Source of the DNA: CAVYXK01 sp963708245
Lineage (GTDB): Bacteria > Pseudomonadota > Alphaproteobacteria > Acetobacterales > Acetobacteraceae
Assembly: GCA_963708245.1 (NCBI GenBank)
Contig: OY970201.1
Span: 3,348,001-3,412,000 of the forward strand
Length of the DNA stretch: 64,000 bases
Direction of reading: 5' to 3'
A model generated the notes under the pieces. It had not been told where the DNA came from and did not search any database. It saw only the letters and a list, made by a program, of their open reading frames with translations. This document shows positions 32,575 to 43,701 of this stretch, in pieces. The position numbers and the translations under genes were made by a program. Positions within the stretch are counted from its first letter, which is position 1. Each line of letters begins with the position of its first letter.

Positions 32575-34115
32575 GATTGTTCGTCCTTGAGCGCCCGCGC
32601 TGGGAACCGCGGAATGCTGATCTCCACCGAGGCCCCACCCGCCGTCGTGTTGCGGACTGCGATTCGGCCGTTCACCTGGCGTGCGCGTTCCGCTATCCCA
32701 AGCAGGCCGAATCCGAAGCGGAATCCCGCAGAAAATCCAACGCCGTCATCGACCACGGAGATCTGGACGATACCGCCAGGTCGGTCATCGACCGTGACGA
32801 CCACGGACCTTGCTTTCGCGTGCCGTATGACGTTGGTAAGGCATTCCTGCACGATCCGGTAAATTGCCAGGCTGGCGGCCTCGTCGAGCTCGGCTTCAGC
32901 TATTTCCAGACGGAGCGAACATGAAAGCGTCGGATAGCGCGCTTGCCATCGGCTGACGAGCTGCCGCAGGGCTTCCGCCAGTCCCATCTGGTCGAGTACC
33001 AGCGGCCGCAGACGGTCGAGCATGTGATAGGTGGTCCGCTGAATGCCGTCGGCCAGTGTGGTGATGGACCGGGCCCGCTCCTCGATGTCCTGCAACGCAG
33101 CCGATCCCGGCTTCAGTGCACGGAGAATGCAGGAGGCATCGGCGCGGATGCCGAACAGGGCAGGCCCGAACTCGTCGTGCAGCTCGCGCGCGAGTTCTTT
33201 TCGCTCGGCTTCCTGCACCGACATCATCCGGTCGATCAGCAGTCGGTTATCGGCAATCGCCCGCTCCAGCGTCCGCCCCAAACGGTTGAACTGCATGCCG
33301 ATCCGCCGCAGCTCGGCCACACGGATCGGTGGAAGCAGATGAAACTGTCCGCGCTCCAATTGGTCGAAAGCCTCGGCCATGGCCAGCATGGGTCGCAGCG
33401 ATCGGCGCACCGCCAGGCAGATCATCGCCACGATCAGCACCCATAGTCCGCCGAGCAGGACTGCCAGGAGTTGGGTCTCGCTCCAGATCTCTTCAATTTC
33501 GTCAGATGGGTTGGTTTGCATCTCGACATCGCCGAGCGTGCGCCCCTTGGCGACGATCGGGAACAGCTCGGTCGGCGACGGCGGAGCCAGCAGCCTGACG
33601 AACCATTGCGGCGCGTCCGGTGCGTCAGAGGGAAACGGGACGGGGGTCAGCACGCCTGCCAGCGACGGCGCTGGCTGCAGGGCGAATTCGACATGCCGGA
33701 CCTGCGGCAACCTGGCGCCCATGCGAGCGGTGCGTTGCAACGAATCGCTCGCCGTCGCGATGTCGTTCAATGCATCGCGGATCAACAGACGCCCGAGCCG
33801 GGTGCCGGAGCGCAGCTCGGCTTGCACGCGCGCGTGCGCCCCGCCGAGGATGAAGCCGATCGCGGCGATCATCCCGAGGAGCAGGAGCACCGTCGGAATC
33901 AGCACCAGCCTAGTTTGCAGGGAGGCAAGGTCAGGGCGCCGGCGCCAGATCGTGCGGATGAACGCCACTGCCGTTCCCCACCACGCTGCGCCCACCTTTC
34001 GCCATTTGCGCAAGACGTGCAGCGCGCGTTGCGGAGAACAATTCGGCGGTAACAGACCTTGTTGGTGAAGCGTGTGCAACGCTTCCTCCCTGCATAGATC
34101 GGCTTGTGCTGTCAT
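32559..34115 (-). CDS. NarX/UhpB-type sensor histidine kinase
   Basis: A 518-residue membrane kinase. A helix near residues 72-92 (LIPTVLLLLGMIAAIGFIL) and another near 218-238 bracket a periplasmic sensor of about 125 residues; a HAMP-like linker follows (RRSLRPMLAMAEAFDQLERG). The HisKA_3 site is AERKELARELHDEFGPALFG, with the histidine near 311, and the ATPase domain has QECLTNVIRHAKA and VVDDGVGFSAGFRFGFGLLG. The signal is unknown. It shares a short overlap with its response regulator. Confidence 0.92.
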   Translation of the reverse strand: MTAQADLCREEALHTLHQQGLLPPNCSPQRALHVLRKWRKVGAAWWGTAVAFIRTIWRRRPDLASLQTRLVLIPTVLLLLGMIAAIGFILGGAHARVQAELRSGTRLGRLLIRDALNDIATASDSLQRTARMGARLPQVRHVEFALQPAPSLAGVLTPVPFPSDAPDAPQWFVRLLAPPSPTELFPIVAKGRTLGDVEMQTNPSDEIEEIWSETQLLAVLLGGLWVLIVAMICLAVRRSLRPMLAMAEAFDQLERGQFHLLPPIRVAELRRIGMQFNRLGRTLERAIADNRLLIDRMMSVQEAERKELARELHDEFGPALFGIRADASCILRALKPGSAALQDIEERARSITTLADGIQRTTYHMLDRLRPLVLDQMGLAEALRQLVSRWQARYPTLSCSLRLEIAEAELDEAASLAIYRIVQECLTNVIRHAKARSVVVTVDDRPGGIVQISVVDDGVGFSAGFRFGFGLLGIAERARQVNGRIAVRNTTAGGASVEISIPRFPARALKDEQSCASC

Positions 34116-34289
34116 CCTAGACCATGGCTGCGTCTGCGGGACAGGTCCGGTTGTTCCGGTCGCTGCCGGCGTTCTCGCAGGAACAGCCCATTGGCTTTTA
34201 ACAACGGGTGCTCTGGACAGAGAGGCGACAATTTTGCGGCAGGCCCACTACGTTGCCGGGACGGCGATCGCGCCGCATGGTTGGCGATC

Positions 34290-35591
34290 ATGAGCTACGC
34301 GCCCCTCTCCGATCGCTCCGCCCCTCCCGCCGTCTATGCGCGTGCCGCACCCGATGCGCCGCCCAGCCCGCCGCTCGACGGCCCGCGCCACGTCCAGGTG
34401 GCTGTGATCGGGGCAGGTTTCACCGGGCTTTCAGCCGCGTTGCACCTGGCGGAAGCGGGCACAGAAGTCGCCGTGCTGGAGGCGAAAGACATTGGCGGGG
34501 GCGCCTCTGGCCGCGCTTTCGGGCAGGTGGTGCCGTATTTGAAGATCAGCGAGGCTGCGATCCTTCGCCACTACGGTCCGGACCGCGGGGCGGCGGTGAT
34601 CGACGCAGTGGCGTCCGGACCGGACCTGGTGTTTGGTCTGATCGAGCGTCACCGGATCGAGTGTTGGCCCCTGCGTACCGGGCTGATTTTCGCCGCGCAT
34701 GCTCCCGCCGGCCGACGTGCACTGGAGCGTCGTGCCGCGTTCTGGCAGCAACGCAACGCGCCGGTGGAGTTGCTTGATGCCGGGCGCTGCGCCGAGATGA
34801 TCGGTTCGTCAGTATATCGGACGGCGACGATCGACCGGCGTGGCGGTCACATTAATCCGTTCGCTTACGTGCGCGGGCTGGCCCGGGCCGCGGTGGCGGC
34901 CGGAGCCGCGATCCATGCGCAAACACTGGTGGACGGCATCTCCCGCCACGATGGACGCTGGCGTATCCGGACGGAGCATAGCGAGCTCACAGCCGATTGC
35001 GTCATCATCGCGACCAACGCCTACACCACGGCACTCTGGCCGGGGTTGCGCGAGAGCGTCGTCCCGGTGCGCAGCTACGGCTTCGTCAGCGCTCCGCTGT
35101 CTGACAATCTGCGGCACTCGATCCTGCCGGGCCGTCAGTCGCTGAGCGATACGCGACGGCTCGTGTCCGCCGTGCGCATGTTGCCGGACGGGAGGCTGCA
35201 CGCCAGCGCGCGCGGGCCCCTTGGGGGGCCGGAGCGCCCGAGCGATTGGCGGCTCGTGAATGATCGCGTCGTGCGACTGTTCCCGCAGCTCGATCGAGTG
35301 ACCTGGGAAGAGAGTTGGACCGGGTTCATCGCGATGACGGCGGATCACGTGCCCAGGCTGCACGAGCTGGCTCCCGGAGTGTTTGCCGGCCTTGGTTACA
35401 ACGGGAGAGGAATCGCGGCGGCAACGATGATGGGCCGTGATCTGGCGAGGCTGGCAGGTGGCGCGGCGCAGACGGCGTTCCCACGCGTGACGCTACGGCC
35501 GTTGCCGTTGGCGCCGGTCTTGCCCCTGATCGCGCGCGGTTTGGCCGGTGTCTATCGGGTGCGGGACCGGTTGGACGAGATGATGCCGTAG
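34290..35591 (+). CDS. FAD-dependent amine oxidoreductase (DAO family, PuuB-like)
   Basis: About 433 residues. The dinucleotide-binding motif VAVIGAGFTGLSAALHLAEAG lies near residue 37, followed by the ATG-type motif IIATNAYTTALWPG and the C-terminal FAD contact GVFAGLGYNGRGIAAATMMGR near 375. These features match gamma-glutamylputrescine oxidase-like and sarcosine/glycine oxidase-like DAO enzymes. ATG 34290 begins MSYAPLSDRS. It diverges from the histidine kinase gene with about 175 bases between, a shared control region. Confidence 0.85.
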   Translation: MSYAPLSDRSAPPAVYARAAPDAPPSPPLDGPRHVQVAVIGAGFTGLSAALHLAEAGTEVAVLEAKDIGGGASGRAFGQVVPYLKISEAAILRHYGPDRGAAVIDAVASGPDLVFGLIERHRIECWPLRTGLIFAAHAPAGRRALERRAAFWQQRNAPVELLDAGRCAEMIGSSVYRTATIDRRGGHINPFAYVRGLARAAVAAGAAIHAQTLVDGISRHDGRWRIRTEHSELTADCVIIATNAYTTALWPGLRESVVPVRSYGFVSAPLSDNLRHSILPGRQSLSDTRRLVSAVRMLPDGRLHASARGPLGGPERPSDWRLVNDRVVRLFPQLDRVTWEESWTGFIAMTADHVPRLHELAPGVFAGLGYNGRGIAAATMMGRDLARLAGGAAQTAFPRVTLRPLPLAPVLPLIARGLAGVYRVRDRLDEMMP

Positions 35592-35709
35592 TGGAGTTGA
35601 CCGTTCAAGTGTCAGGAACCACCCGGGACTGTCCGGGAGTGTCCCAGCGACACGACCCCCGTTACAGACCAAGCTTGCCAGGGCGAGCCCGATGAGAGAG
35701 ACGTCGGCC

Positions 35710-37504
35710 TCAGGCAGCCACGCGTTCCGCGTCCGGCACCTCGGCCTCGACGACATAGGTCATCGGATCGGCCAGATGGATTTCCAATATGACGTCGCCA
35801 GCCATCCCCGGCAGCGGCAGAACCGCATGGCCATCGGTCCATCGGCTCATCACCTGTCCGTCACGCTCGACGGCCCACCAGCCTTCGGTGAGATCGGGGT
35901 GATCCACTGGGATCTCGCGCAGTTCGTGCGGGCCGCGCAGCACGATGCGCTTCACGCGAACGCCAAGCCTGCGCCGATCCTCCAGCCAGGGGCGCGCCTG
36001 GGTCGCCAACTGCGCTCGCGAGGCCAGCCGGACCTCCTTGACGCCACGGGGCAGCACGAAGAGGACGAGGTTGCCATCGCTGTGGATCGGCTTGCCATTG
36101 CGACGCTCGGGATGCCTGGCAAGAAGGCACAGGTCGGCCTCCGTCGTGGTCACGTGCTGCGGCACCGGCCAGCCAATGGCGGCTGCCCGGTCAGCCAGGC
36201 GCTGCCAGACCGGCCGCACATTCGCCTCATCCCACACGAACGGCGCGCAGGACCCGGCCTCGCGTGTTGGATAGTCCGACTCGTCGGTCAGGTCGGGATG
36301 CAGCACGAGTGGCTCATCCGAGTTGGCGAAGAAGCCTCGATTCCCAGTGTTCAGGTAGCTCTCTACTGGCAGACCTTCAGCGAGCAGGATCGCGTGCGAA
36401 TCCAGTTCAATATGGAAATATTCGATCGACGGCAAGTCCTTCTCCTGCCAGATCGTCGCGCCATCGATCAGCTGGCGGGCGCAGATCAGCTTGCCATCAA
36501 CAAAAATGGCGTGGTCCGGCGAGAGCAGCAGATCGGTGTGAGGCACCTTCGCGGCGAGAACATCGTGCTGTATATGAACCGGTGCCACGGTTTCCGGTCG
36601 CGGGTGCGCGTGGAGGTCGATCCGCCGCCGTCCGACCCACTTCACGGGCCGGGGGCTCGCTTGTCCGTCTGCGAGCGCGAAGACAATGTCGCCTGGGGCC
36701 AGGCTCTCAACGACCTTTTCGCCGCTTGGCGTACGAATGTGGGTGCCCGCTGCAAAGCAGACGATCTGGATCGTGTCGTGGCTTGGACCGACCGCCTCGA
36801 AGCTCGCGCTCGTCAGAGGAGTCACGCCGGACAGATGGTCTATTGTTAAAATAGGAATGCTGTCTTTCGTTACCGTCAGCGTTTGGGTGCTGGGATCATA
36901 GGCAAATATATCGCCTTCGCCGGGGAGGTAGGCGTGATCGAATACAAGTTGATCCCCTGCAGTTGCTCCGGTAATCATCCCATTCACTGTGCTGCCGGTC
37001 ACAAACGAGGGCCATCGTATTCCATTACTCCGTTCGCAATGCCGTCAAAAGAGAAGGTGACGTTTGTGTTAGCATTAGCAATATCAATGCCGTAGTTGGT
37101 GGTGCTGCCAAGCACTACAGTGCCGCCGGCGATCGTGATGGTTTCAGTGTGTCCCGTGCGGATCTCGGATCGAATGTCAAACCGACCGCCGGCCCCTACG
37201 TCTATTAGGGCATCACCGCCGGGACCAGTATAGCCGAGCGTGTCGGTCAGGAGCGATCCAAAAATCAGAGTGTCGTTGTGTTGACCGCTGACTGGCCAGC
37301 GATGTCTAACGTCGCAACATCAAACGTCTCACCCGCACTGATTGTGACGGCGTAGGCAGAACTCGCGCCACTTAAAACGGCAGTGTCCGTGTCGAAAGGA
37401 GCCACCGAGCCTGGGGGTGGTGTCCCGCTTCCACCTGTTAGCGTCCAGTCGGCGCCTACGCTCCAGTCGCCGGTGGTTCCTGCCTTCCACGTGAATGTTG
37501 CCAC
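35710..37504 (-). pseudogene. Hint-domain protein with repeat-type N-terminus, two frameshifts
   Basis: The natural start is GTG 37504, six bases after GGAGGA, reading VATFTWKAGTTGDWSVGADW, an opening seen in secreted repeat proteins. The frame breaks at about 37266 and again at about 37007. Between these, TLGYTGPGGDALIDVGAGG and TITIAGGTVVLGSTTNYG are readable in a third phase. From 37002 the Hint domain is open: IVCFAAGTHIRTPSGEKVVE with its Hint Cys, then LLLSPDHAIFVDGKLI and the typical YFHIELDSHAILLAEGLPVE. Hint domains of this kind are found in Acetobacteraceae surface proteins, where they may autoprocess. Both breaks look like single-base losses. Confidence 0.75.
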
Positions 37505-38077
37505 TAGCGTTCCTCCTACGGTCTGAGCGCACCGAACGAGCCAAAGAGGCCGAACCGGCTTGCGGGCGGTGGACTGGGCCTTCACGCCCCTCCCATCGAC
37601 GCTAGCAGTCGCGCCCGTTTAGAGCAACGACAAATTGCCTCCGGCACTTATGCCGCCCCGGCCCGTTCAGCCCCCTGGCGTCCGCCTGTCGGCCGCGTTC
37701 CGGGGGGCCCTGAAAAACACCTGATCGCTGCCCTTTACGTCGCCTCTCCGCGGCGCATAAGCCGCCATCCGCGCCCCAATGCCGTCTATTCGGCTGGGAG
37801 GGGGGCGGAAGCAGGAGCAGTAAGCCGCTCGTATGTGGACTGAACAGCACGGGTCAGCGGCAACCGCACTGCAGCGGACTAAAGCCCAGGATCTCCACCG
37901 CTGCCTCTCCGCGAACAGGGCTGCATGTAAGGGATCGACTAGCTCAGGCTGGCCAGCATTGCGCGCGATCGAAACCTAGGATGGATACTGGAGGATCGCA
38001 TTGATCAGGATCAATGCCCCAGCGGACAGGATGGCGGGTAAAGGTCACCTAGTATAAAACAAGGTCACTGGCATCCG
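37505..38077. other. Intergenic region, no recognised gene
   Basis: A minus-strand frame of 82 codons at 37602-37850 shows no family and no ribosome-binding site and is judged spurious. The region probably contains the divergent promoters of the Hint-domain gene and the cytochrome gene. Confidence 0.45.
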
Positions 38078-38435
38078 ATGATCCACCGAGAAAATACTGA
38101 AGACTGGTCGGGATCGATCGCAATCCCTCTGCTGACCGCCTTTCTACTGGTCGCTTCGACATCTTGCGTGGCCGCTCAGCACGTACCGGACGTCGGGGCG
38201 GGCCGTCACCTGGCGGAGACATGGTGCAGTACCTGTCACGTGGTCGGCCCCACGCAGGACCGCAGCACCAGTAACGGCGCCCCGCCATTCGCCGCGGTCG
38301 CGGATATGAAATCGACGACGGCAATAGGCCTGCGAGTTTTTCTGATGACGTCGCACGGCCGGATGCCGGATCTGCAATTGACCCGCAGAGATCGACGATA
38401 TTGCCGCGCATATCCTCAGCCTGCGGCAACAATGA
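38078..38435 (+). CDS. Small class I cytochrome c, C-terminus frameshifted
   Basis: A signal-anchor region (IAIPLLTAFLLVASTSCVAAQ) is followed by the heme site WCSTCHVVG near residue 50 and the methionine ligand in SHGRMPDLQLTR near 95. Mono-heme c-type cytochromes usually end in EIDDIAAHILSLRQQ. That ending is present at 38388-38435, one frame off, with an extra base (or two lost) near 38387. In the printed frame translation runs on to 38458. The protein would be periplasmic, an electron carrier. It lies just upstream of the UPF0182 gene. Confidence 0.75.
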
Positions 38436-38481
38436 TCTGCGGTCGATGTTTCGCGTAGTAGGCGCGATGGGGAGAGGGAAC

Positions 38482-41246
38482 ATGCCCTGGAGGGGCGTCG
38501 GCGTGGCAATCGCCGTCATCGTGGCCTTCCTCATAGCGCTGGGACGCGCAAGTGCCTTCATAGTCGATTGGGCGTGGTTCTCGACGCTGGGCTACCTCGG
38601 CGTCTTCTGGACGATTTTCGCCACGAAAGCTATTCTCTTCGTTACCGTCTTCGCGGCATCAACTTTGCTGCTCTGGGTGAACGGAGCGCTGGCACTGCGG
38701 TACGCTTGGCAGCGACGCCTTCGGCTTCCAGCACCGCTCGACGAAAGCTTCGCGACTGTCGCGGCATTTCCCGGGACGCAGATCGAGTTGTTTGGGCCCG
38801 CGTCCCCGCTGTTCCCGTGGCGTTTGCTCATCCTGGCTGTCGCCCTCATCATTGGACTGCTGATCGCGACGGGCGAGACTGGCAAGTGGGACCTGATCCT
38901 CCGGTTCATCCACCAAGTGCCCTACGGTGAGAACGACCCCCTGTTCGACAAGGACATTGGCTTCTATCTCTTCTCATTGCCGGTCTACGTCGCATTTAAG
39001 AACTGGATGCTGCTGATTCTGATCCTGAGCGGCCTCATGGCCGGCGCGATATACTTGGTGCATGGCGACATCAATCTGGAGCGGCGCCCCTGGCACATTT
39101 CAGGCGCAGTCATCGCCCATGGCTCTGCACTACTGGGTCTCTATTTCGCAGTGAAGGCTTGGTCCTATGTATTAGACCGCTTCCTACTTCTCTACGACGA
39201 CAATGGCGTCGTGGTTGGGGCCGGCTATACTGACGTCCATGTCGAACTGCTGATTCTTTGGATCCTCATCTGCATTGCGGCCACCGCTGCCGTTGTTGCA
39301 TGGGCCAACGTGCGGCTGCGAACTTACCGGCTTCCCATCGCAGCGGTCGCGCTGGTGTTTGGCAGCTCGTTCTTTCTTGGCGAGGTGTACCCTGGGCTGT
39401 TTGAGCGTTTCTTCGTGAAGCCAAGCGAGCTTCAGTTGGAGACGCCGTACATTCAGCGGAACATCGCGCTCACCCGGGAAGCCTACAACCTCCAGCAGAT
39501 CGCAGTGAAACCATTCCCTGCGGAGCAGGGGTTGAATTCTCAGTCGCTGCAGGACAACCGCGGCACCATTGACAACATTCGGCTATGGGACTGGCAGCCT
39601 CTGATGGACACTTACGCACAACTGCAGGAGATCCGCACCTACTACAGGTTCCTCGATGTGGACGTCGATCGCTACCAGATCACAGGTTCATATAAGCAGG
39701 TGATGCTCGCGGCCCGCGAGCTTGCGCCCTCACTGCTGTCAGCAAACGCCCAGACCTGGGTCAACCTGCATCTGCTGTTCACGCACGGCAATGGGGTCGT
39801 CATGTCCCCGGTCACCGAGAAATCCGCTGAAGGTCTGCCAAATTTCTACCTGAAGGACATCCCGCCGGTTGCCACCGGTGGTCCTGAAATAACCGAGCCT
39901 CGCATCTATTTCGGGCAGAGCGCCGGCGAATATGTGATCGTGAAGGGCAGCACACCGGAGTTCGACTATCCCAAGGGCAAGGACAACATTTACGCAAATT
40001 ACGATGGAGCAGACGGTATCGCGATCGGTGGGGTCGCCTGGAGAACCCTGTTCGCCTGGTACTTCGACGACGTGAACATTCTTCTCAGCCGCTACATCAC
40101 TAGCGAGAGCAGGATTATGCTCCATCGCAACATCCAGGATCGCGTGCAGACTATCGTGCCGTTCCTGCAACTCGATCGCGATCCGTATGTGGTGGTCAGT
40201 GATGGGCGGCTCTACTGGATGCAGGACGCGTATACCACCAGTAGCTGGTTCCCGTACGCCCAGCCGCAGTCCGACGGGGGCACCAACTACATCCGCAATT
40301 CGGTCAAGGTCGTCATCGATGCCTACAATGGGACGGTGGCATTCTATGTAGTGGATGGCGCCGATCCGGTCATCGCGACATACCGGCGCATCTTCCCCGC
40401 GCTGTTCAAGCCGTTCGGTGCGATGCCGCCGGATCTGCAGAAGCACATCCGCTACCCTGAGGATCTGTTCAATATTCAGGCTCTGCAGTATCGCGCGTAC
40501 CACATGGACGCGCCGGAAGTGTTCTACAATCGCGAGGATCTCTGGCAGTTCCCTCGCGAGCCGACCAGCCCCGATGGTACGAACGGCTCCGACGACGTCA
40601 GGATGGTTCCATATTACATCATGATGCGCCTGCCCGGTGATCGGCGCGACGAATTCTTCCTTATGCTGCCCCTGGCGCCGAGCCAGCGGGAGAACATGAT
40701 CGCTTGGCTGGCCGCGCGCTGCGATCCTCCCAACTACGGCAAGCTCATCGTCTACGAGTTCCCCAAAGACAAGCTTGTCTACGGGCCCTTCCAGATCGAG
40801 GCGCGTATCAACCAAAATACCAAGATCTCGCAGCAGATTTCGTTGTGGAACCAGATGGGCTCGCGAGTCATTCGCGGGAATCTTCTGGTCGTACCGATCG
40901 AGAACTCGATCCTATATGTGTCGCCGCTGTACCTGCGCGCGGAGTCAGGCCAGCTGCCGGAACTCAAGCGGGTGATCGCGGCTTATGGCGACCGTGTAGC
41001 AATGGAGGAGACCCTTCCTGCGGCTCTGGCCGCGCTGTTCAAGGAATCCATCGCAGCTGCCCCCCTGCCGGTGCCCGCCGGAGCTTCGTCCCCGGGCTCC
41101 ACGGAAGAGCGAGCCAGTGAGGCACTCGGACATTATGACCGGCAATGGATCGCCTGAAGGTCGGGGACTGGGGCGGCTTTGGTACCGAGCTGAACGCGCT
41201 CCGATTGCGGCTCGAGGAGCTGAGTCGGCGACGAGCTACGCCTTAG
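38482..41246 (+). CDS. UPF0182 family membrane protein, frameshifted near its end
   Basis: About 920 residues of the UPF0182 (COG1615) family. There are seven or so N-terminal helices up to residue 310 and a large extracytoplasmic part with the family core (PYIQRNIALTREAYNL, DVDVDRYQITGSYKQVML, TPEFDYPKGKDN and YYIMMRLPGDRRDEFFLM). GGAGAGGG precedes ATG 38482. At about 41142 one base seems lost. The printed frame stops at 41157, while RLKVGDWGGFGTELNALRLRLEEL continues in another frame to 41246 and matches the usual family tail. Only the last 35 residues are affected. Function is unknown. Confidence 0.85.
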
Positions 41247-41739
41247 CTCAGGTCGTGAATACTGTCAGCATACGCTCCATGCTCCGCGGAATGATATCAT
41301 CGGCTGAGCCCGGGGCCGTTCCCGCCGCTTCACCGATCGTCAATCGGGCGGCCCCATGCCGAACGGCGCTCTGCCGAGCGGTCCTGGCGGAGTCGCGGGC
41401 GAGCGCGTTCGTGTGGGACCGGGCGCGCTCGTTCGACCCAGAACGAAAAAGACGCGCACTGGTGGGGCGCGCGCCAAGGTGTATTCTCGGATGGAACGAC
41501 GCCGATCAGTATCGGCGATTAGTTACCATCGCGTTGCTGATACGGTTTCGTCGGGGCTTCGGACGCCGGTACCCCCGCTCCGCAGCCATTTCCACGTGCA
41601 TCGGTGGGCTGTTCGACGGCATACTGGCCGCAGCCATACCTGCAGGAGCGGCTGCACGCGATGGGCTGGCACATTCCTGTTCTGAAAGGGTATCGGTGCG
41701 CGATTTGCGAGCAAAGACGCTGGTGGATCTCTTTTGATC
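41247..41739. other. Intergenic region, no recognised gene
   Basis: A plus-strand frame passes through (41117-41737) but it has no family features, and its codon pattern resembles out-of-frame DNA. Confidence 0.4.
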
Positions 41740-43701
41740 ATGCCTGACGAACCGTCAGTCTCGGCTGCGGCGAGCACGCAGATCGCACCCGCGGCAGCTC
41801 CCGATGCGTCCCGGACCATGACGCTATTCGTCATGGTCGTGGCTACGCTTTACTTCGGGAAAGTGGTGCTGGTCCCGGTCACGCTTGCGCTGCTGCTCTC
41901 GTTTCTTCTAGCGCCGCTGGTAGGCTTGTTGCGCCGCGCTCGGCTCGGCCGTGTGCCGTCCGTCCTGATTGCCGTCCTGCTGGCGCTGGGCGTCATGCTG
42001 GCGCTCGGCAGCGTGATCGGGACCCAGATTGCGCAGCTCACGACCAATCTTCCCCAGTACGTCGCGACGGTCGAGCGCAAGGTGAAGGTCGTAGAAGCCT
42101 ACACCGTCGGGCGCTTCGCGGATATGATGGGTCACCAAGCGGCCCCGACCGCTCCCGGTCCAACCCCCGTGGCGCCATCGCTCCAAAATCGCCCGACCAG
42201 CGCTGGCGACGAGGGTCCCGTTGAGGTGCGCCAAGCCAATGCTACGCCGCTCGAGCTCGCCAGCCGATATCTGTCGCCTATCCTGTCACCCCTGGCGACG
42301 ATCGGCATCGTGTTCATCGTCGCGGTATTCGCCCTGCTACAGAAGGAGGACCTGCGCGACCGCCTGATCCGGTTGTTCGGATCGACCGATCTGCACCGTA
42401 CGACGATCGCAATCGACGACGGCGGACGGCGGCTCAGCAGGTACTTCCTGACCCAGTTCAGCATCAACACCGGGTTCGGCGTCATCATCGGCGTTGGTCT
42501 GTTCTTCATCGGCGTCCCGAACCCGGTACTCTGGGGGATCCTGTCTGCGCTGCTGCGCTTCGTGCCCTATATCGGCGCCTTCATCTCGGCCGTACTGCCG
42601 CTGGCACTCGCGGCTGCGGTCGACCCCGGCTGGTCCATGGTACTGTGGACCCTGGCGCTGTTCCTGGTGGCCGAGCCGGTGACCGGCAGCGTCATCGAGC
42701 CCATGGTGTACGGCCACAGCACCGGCCTATCGCCATTCGCAGTGGTCGTCGCGGCCATCTTCTGGTCGTGGTTGTGGGGGCCGATCGGGCTGATCCTGTC
42801 CACCCCCCTCACACTCTGCCTGGTCGTGCTCGGGCGGCACGTCGAGCGGCTGGCGTTCCTCGACGTTCTGCTGGGAGACCGGCCGGCTCTGACGCCCACC
42901 GAGAGCTTCTATCAGCGGATCCTGGCGGGCGACGCGGACGAGGCGCAGGACCTTGCCGAGCTGCTGTTGAAGGATCGCTCGCTATCGTCGTACTATGACG
43001 AGGTCGCGCTCAAGGGATTGCAGCTCGCGGCGAACGATGCAGAGCGCGGTGTATTGAACGCGCAGCAGCTCGAGCGCGTGAAAGCGACGATCAAGGTCCT
43101 GGTGCACGAGCTCGCCAGTTACGACGACCGCGAACCCGCGCCGGAGAAGGGAGACCACGGCGCCGTGGCACCGCCGAAGCAGCCCATCCCCGCGCGCTTC
43201 GATCCCGCCCGCGAAGATCTGCCGCCGGCGTGGCGCACGGAAGCGCCCGTGATGTGCATAGCCGGTCGCGGCCCGCTGGACGAGGCCGCGTCCGAGATTC
43301 TTGCCCAGCTACTCGGCAAGCACGGGTTGGGGGCGCGGCTGGTACCGTATGAGTCGGTGTCGCGCACGAAAGTCGCGACACTGGATGTGCAGGGCATCGC
43401 GATGGTGTGCATCTCGTATTTGGAGATCAGCGGCAGTCCGTCGCATCTGCGTTACCTGCTCCGCCGCCTTAGGCAGCGGCTCCCGGGAGTACCGGTCCTG
43501 GTCGGGCTCTGGCCCGCCGAGGACACCGTTCTGAAGGATGAGCGGCTGCGTTCGGCCGTCGGCGCCGATTACTACACGAGCTCCCTGCGGGACGCCGTAA
43601 CTGCGTGCCTCGAGGCCGCCCAGAAGATTGACAACCAGGCGAGCTCGGAAACGGTAACCGAGGCCGGGCAAATCGTTGGCTCCGCTACTTGCCGTAGTTG
43701 A
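41740..43701 (+). CDS. AI-2E family transporter with C-terminal Rossmann-like extension
   Basis: A 653-residue protein. The AI-2E/PerM core spans residues 25-370 with the usual helices (LLSFLLAPLVGLLRRA, VFIVAVFALLQKEDLRDRLIRL, GILSALLRFVPYIGAFISAVLPL, GPIGLILSTPLTLCLVVLGRH). A soluble tail of about 280 residues follows. Its last part (CIAGRGPLDEAASEILAQLL to ADYYTSSLRDAVTACLEAA) looks like a Rossmann or B12-binding-like fold. ATG 41740 is preferred over a TTG at 41734. Substrates of such large family members are unknown. Confidence 0.85.
   Translation: MPDEPSVSAAASTQIAPAAAPDASRTMTLFVMVVATLYFGKVVLVPVTLALLLSFLLAPLVGLLRRARLGRVPSVLIAVLLALGVMLALGSVIGTQIAQLTTNLPQYVATVERKVKVVEAYTVGRFADMMGHQAAPTAPGPTPVAPSLQNRPTSAGDEGPVEVRQANATPLELASRYLSPILSPLATIGIVFIVAVFALLQKEDLRDRLIRLFGSTDLHRTTIAIDDGGRRLSRYFLTQFSINTGFGVIIGVGLFFIGVPNPVLWGILSALLRFVPYIGAFISAVLPLALAAAVDPGWSMVLWTLALFLVAEPVTGSVIEPMVYGHSTGLSPFAVVVAAIFWSWLWGPIGLILSTPLTLCLVVLGRHVERLAFLDVLLGDRPALTPTESFYQRILAGDADEAQDLAELLLKDRSLSSYYDEVALKGLQLAANDAERGVLNAQQLERVKATIKVLVHELASYDDREPAPEKGDHGAVAPPKQPIPARFDPAREDLPPAWRTEAPVMCIAGRGPLDEAASEILAQLLGKHGLGARLVPYESVSRTKVATLDVQGIAMVCISYLEISGSPSHLRYLLRRLRQRLPGVPVLVGLWPAEDTVLKDERLRSAVGADYYTSSLRDAVTACLEAAQKIDNQASSETVTEAGQIVGSATCRS

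Noticed and set aside
41117..41737. A 206-codon frame between the UPF0182 and AI-2E genes
   Set aside because: It begins inside the UPF0182 gene in a different frame and shows no recognisable domain.
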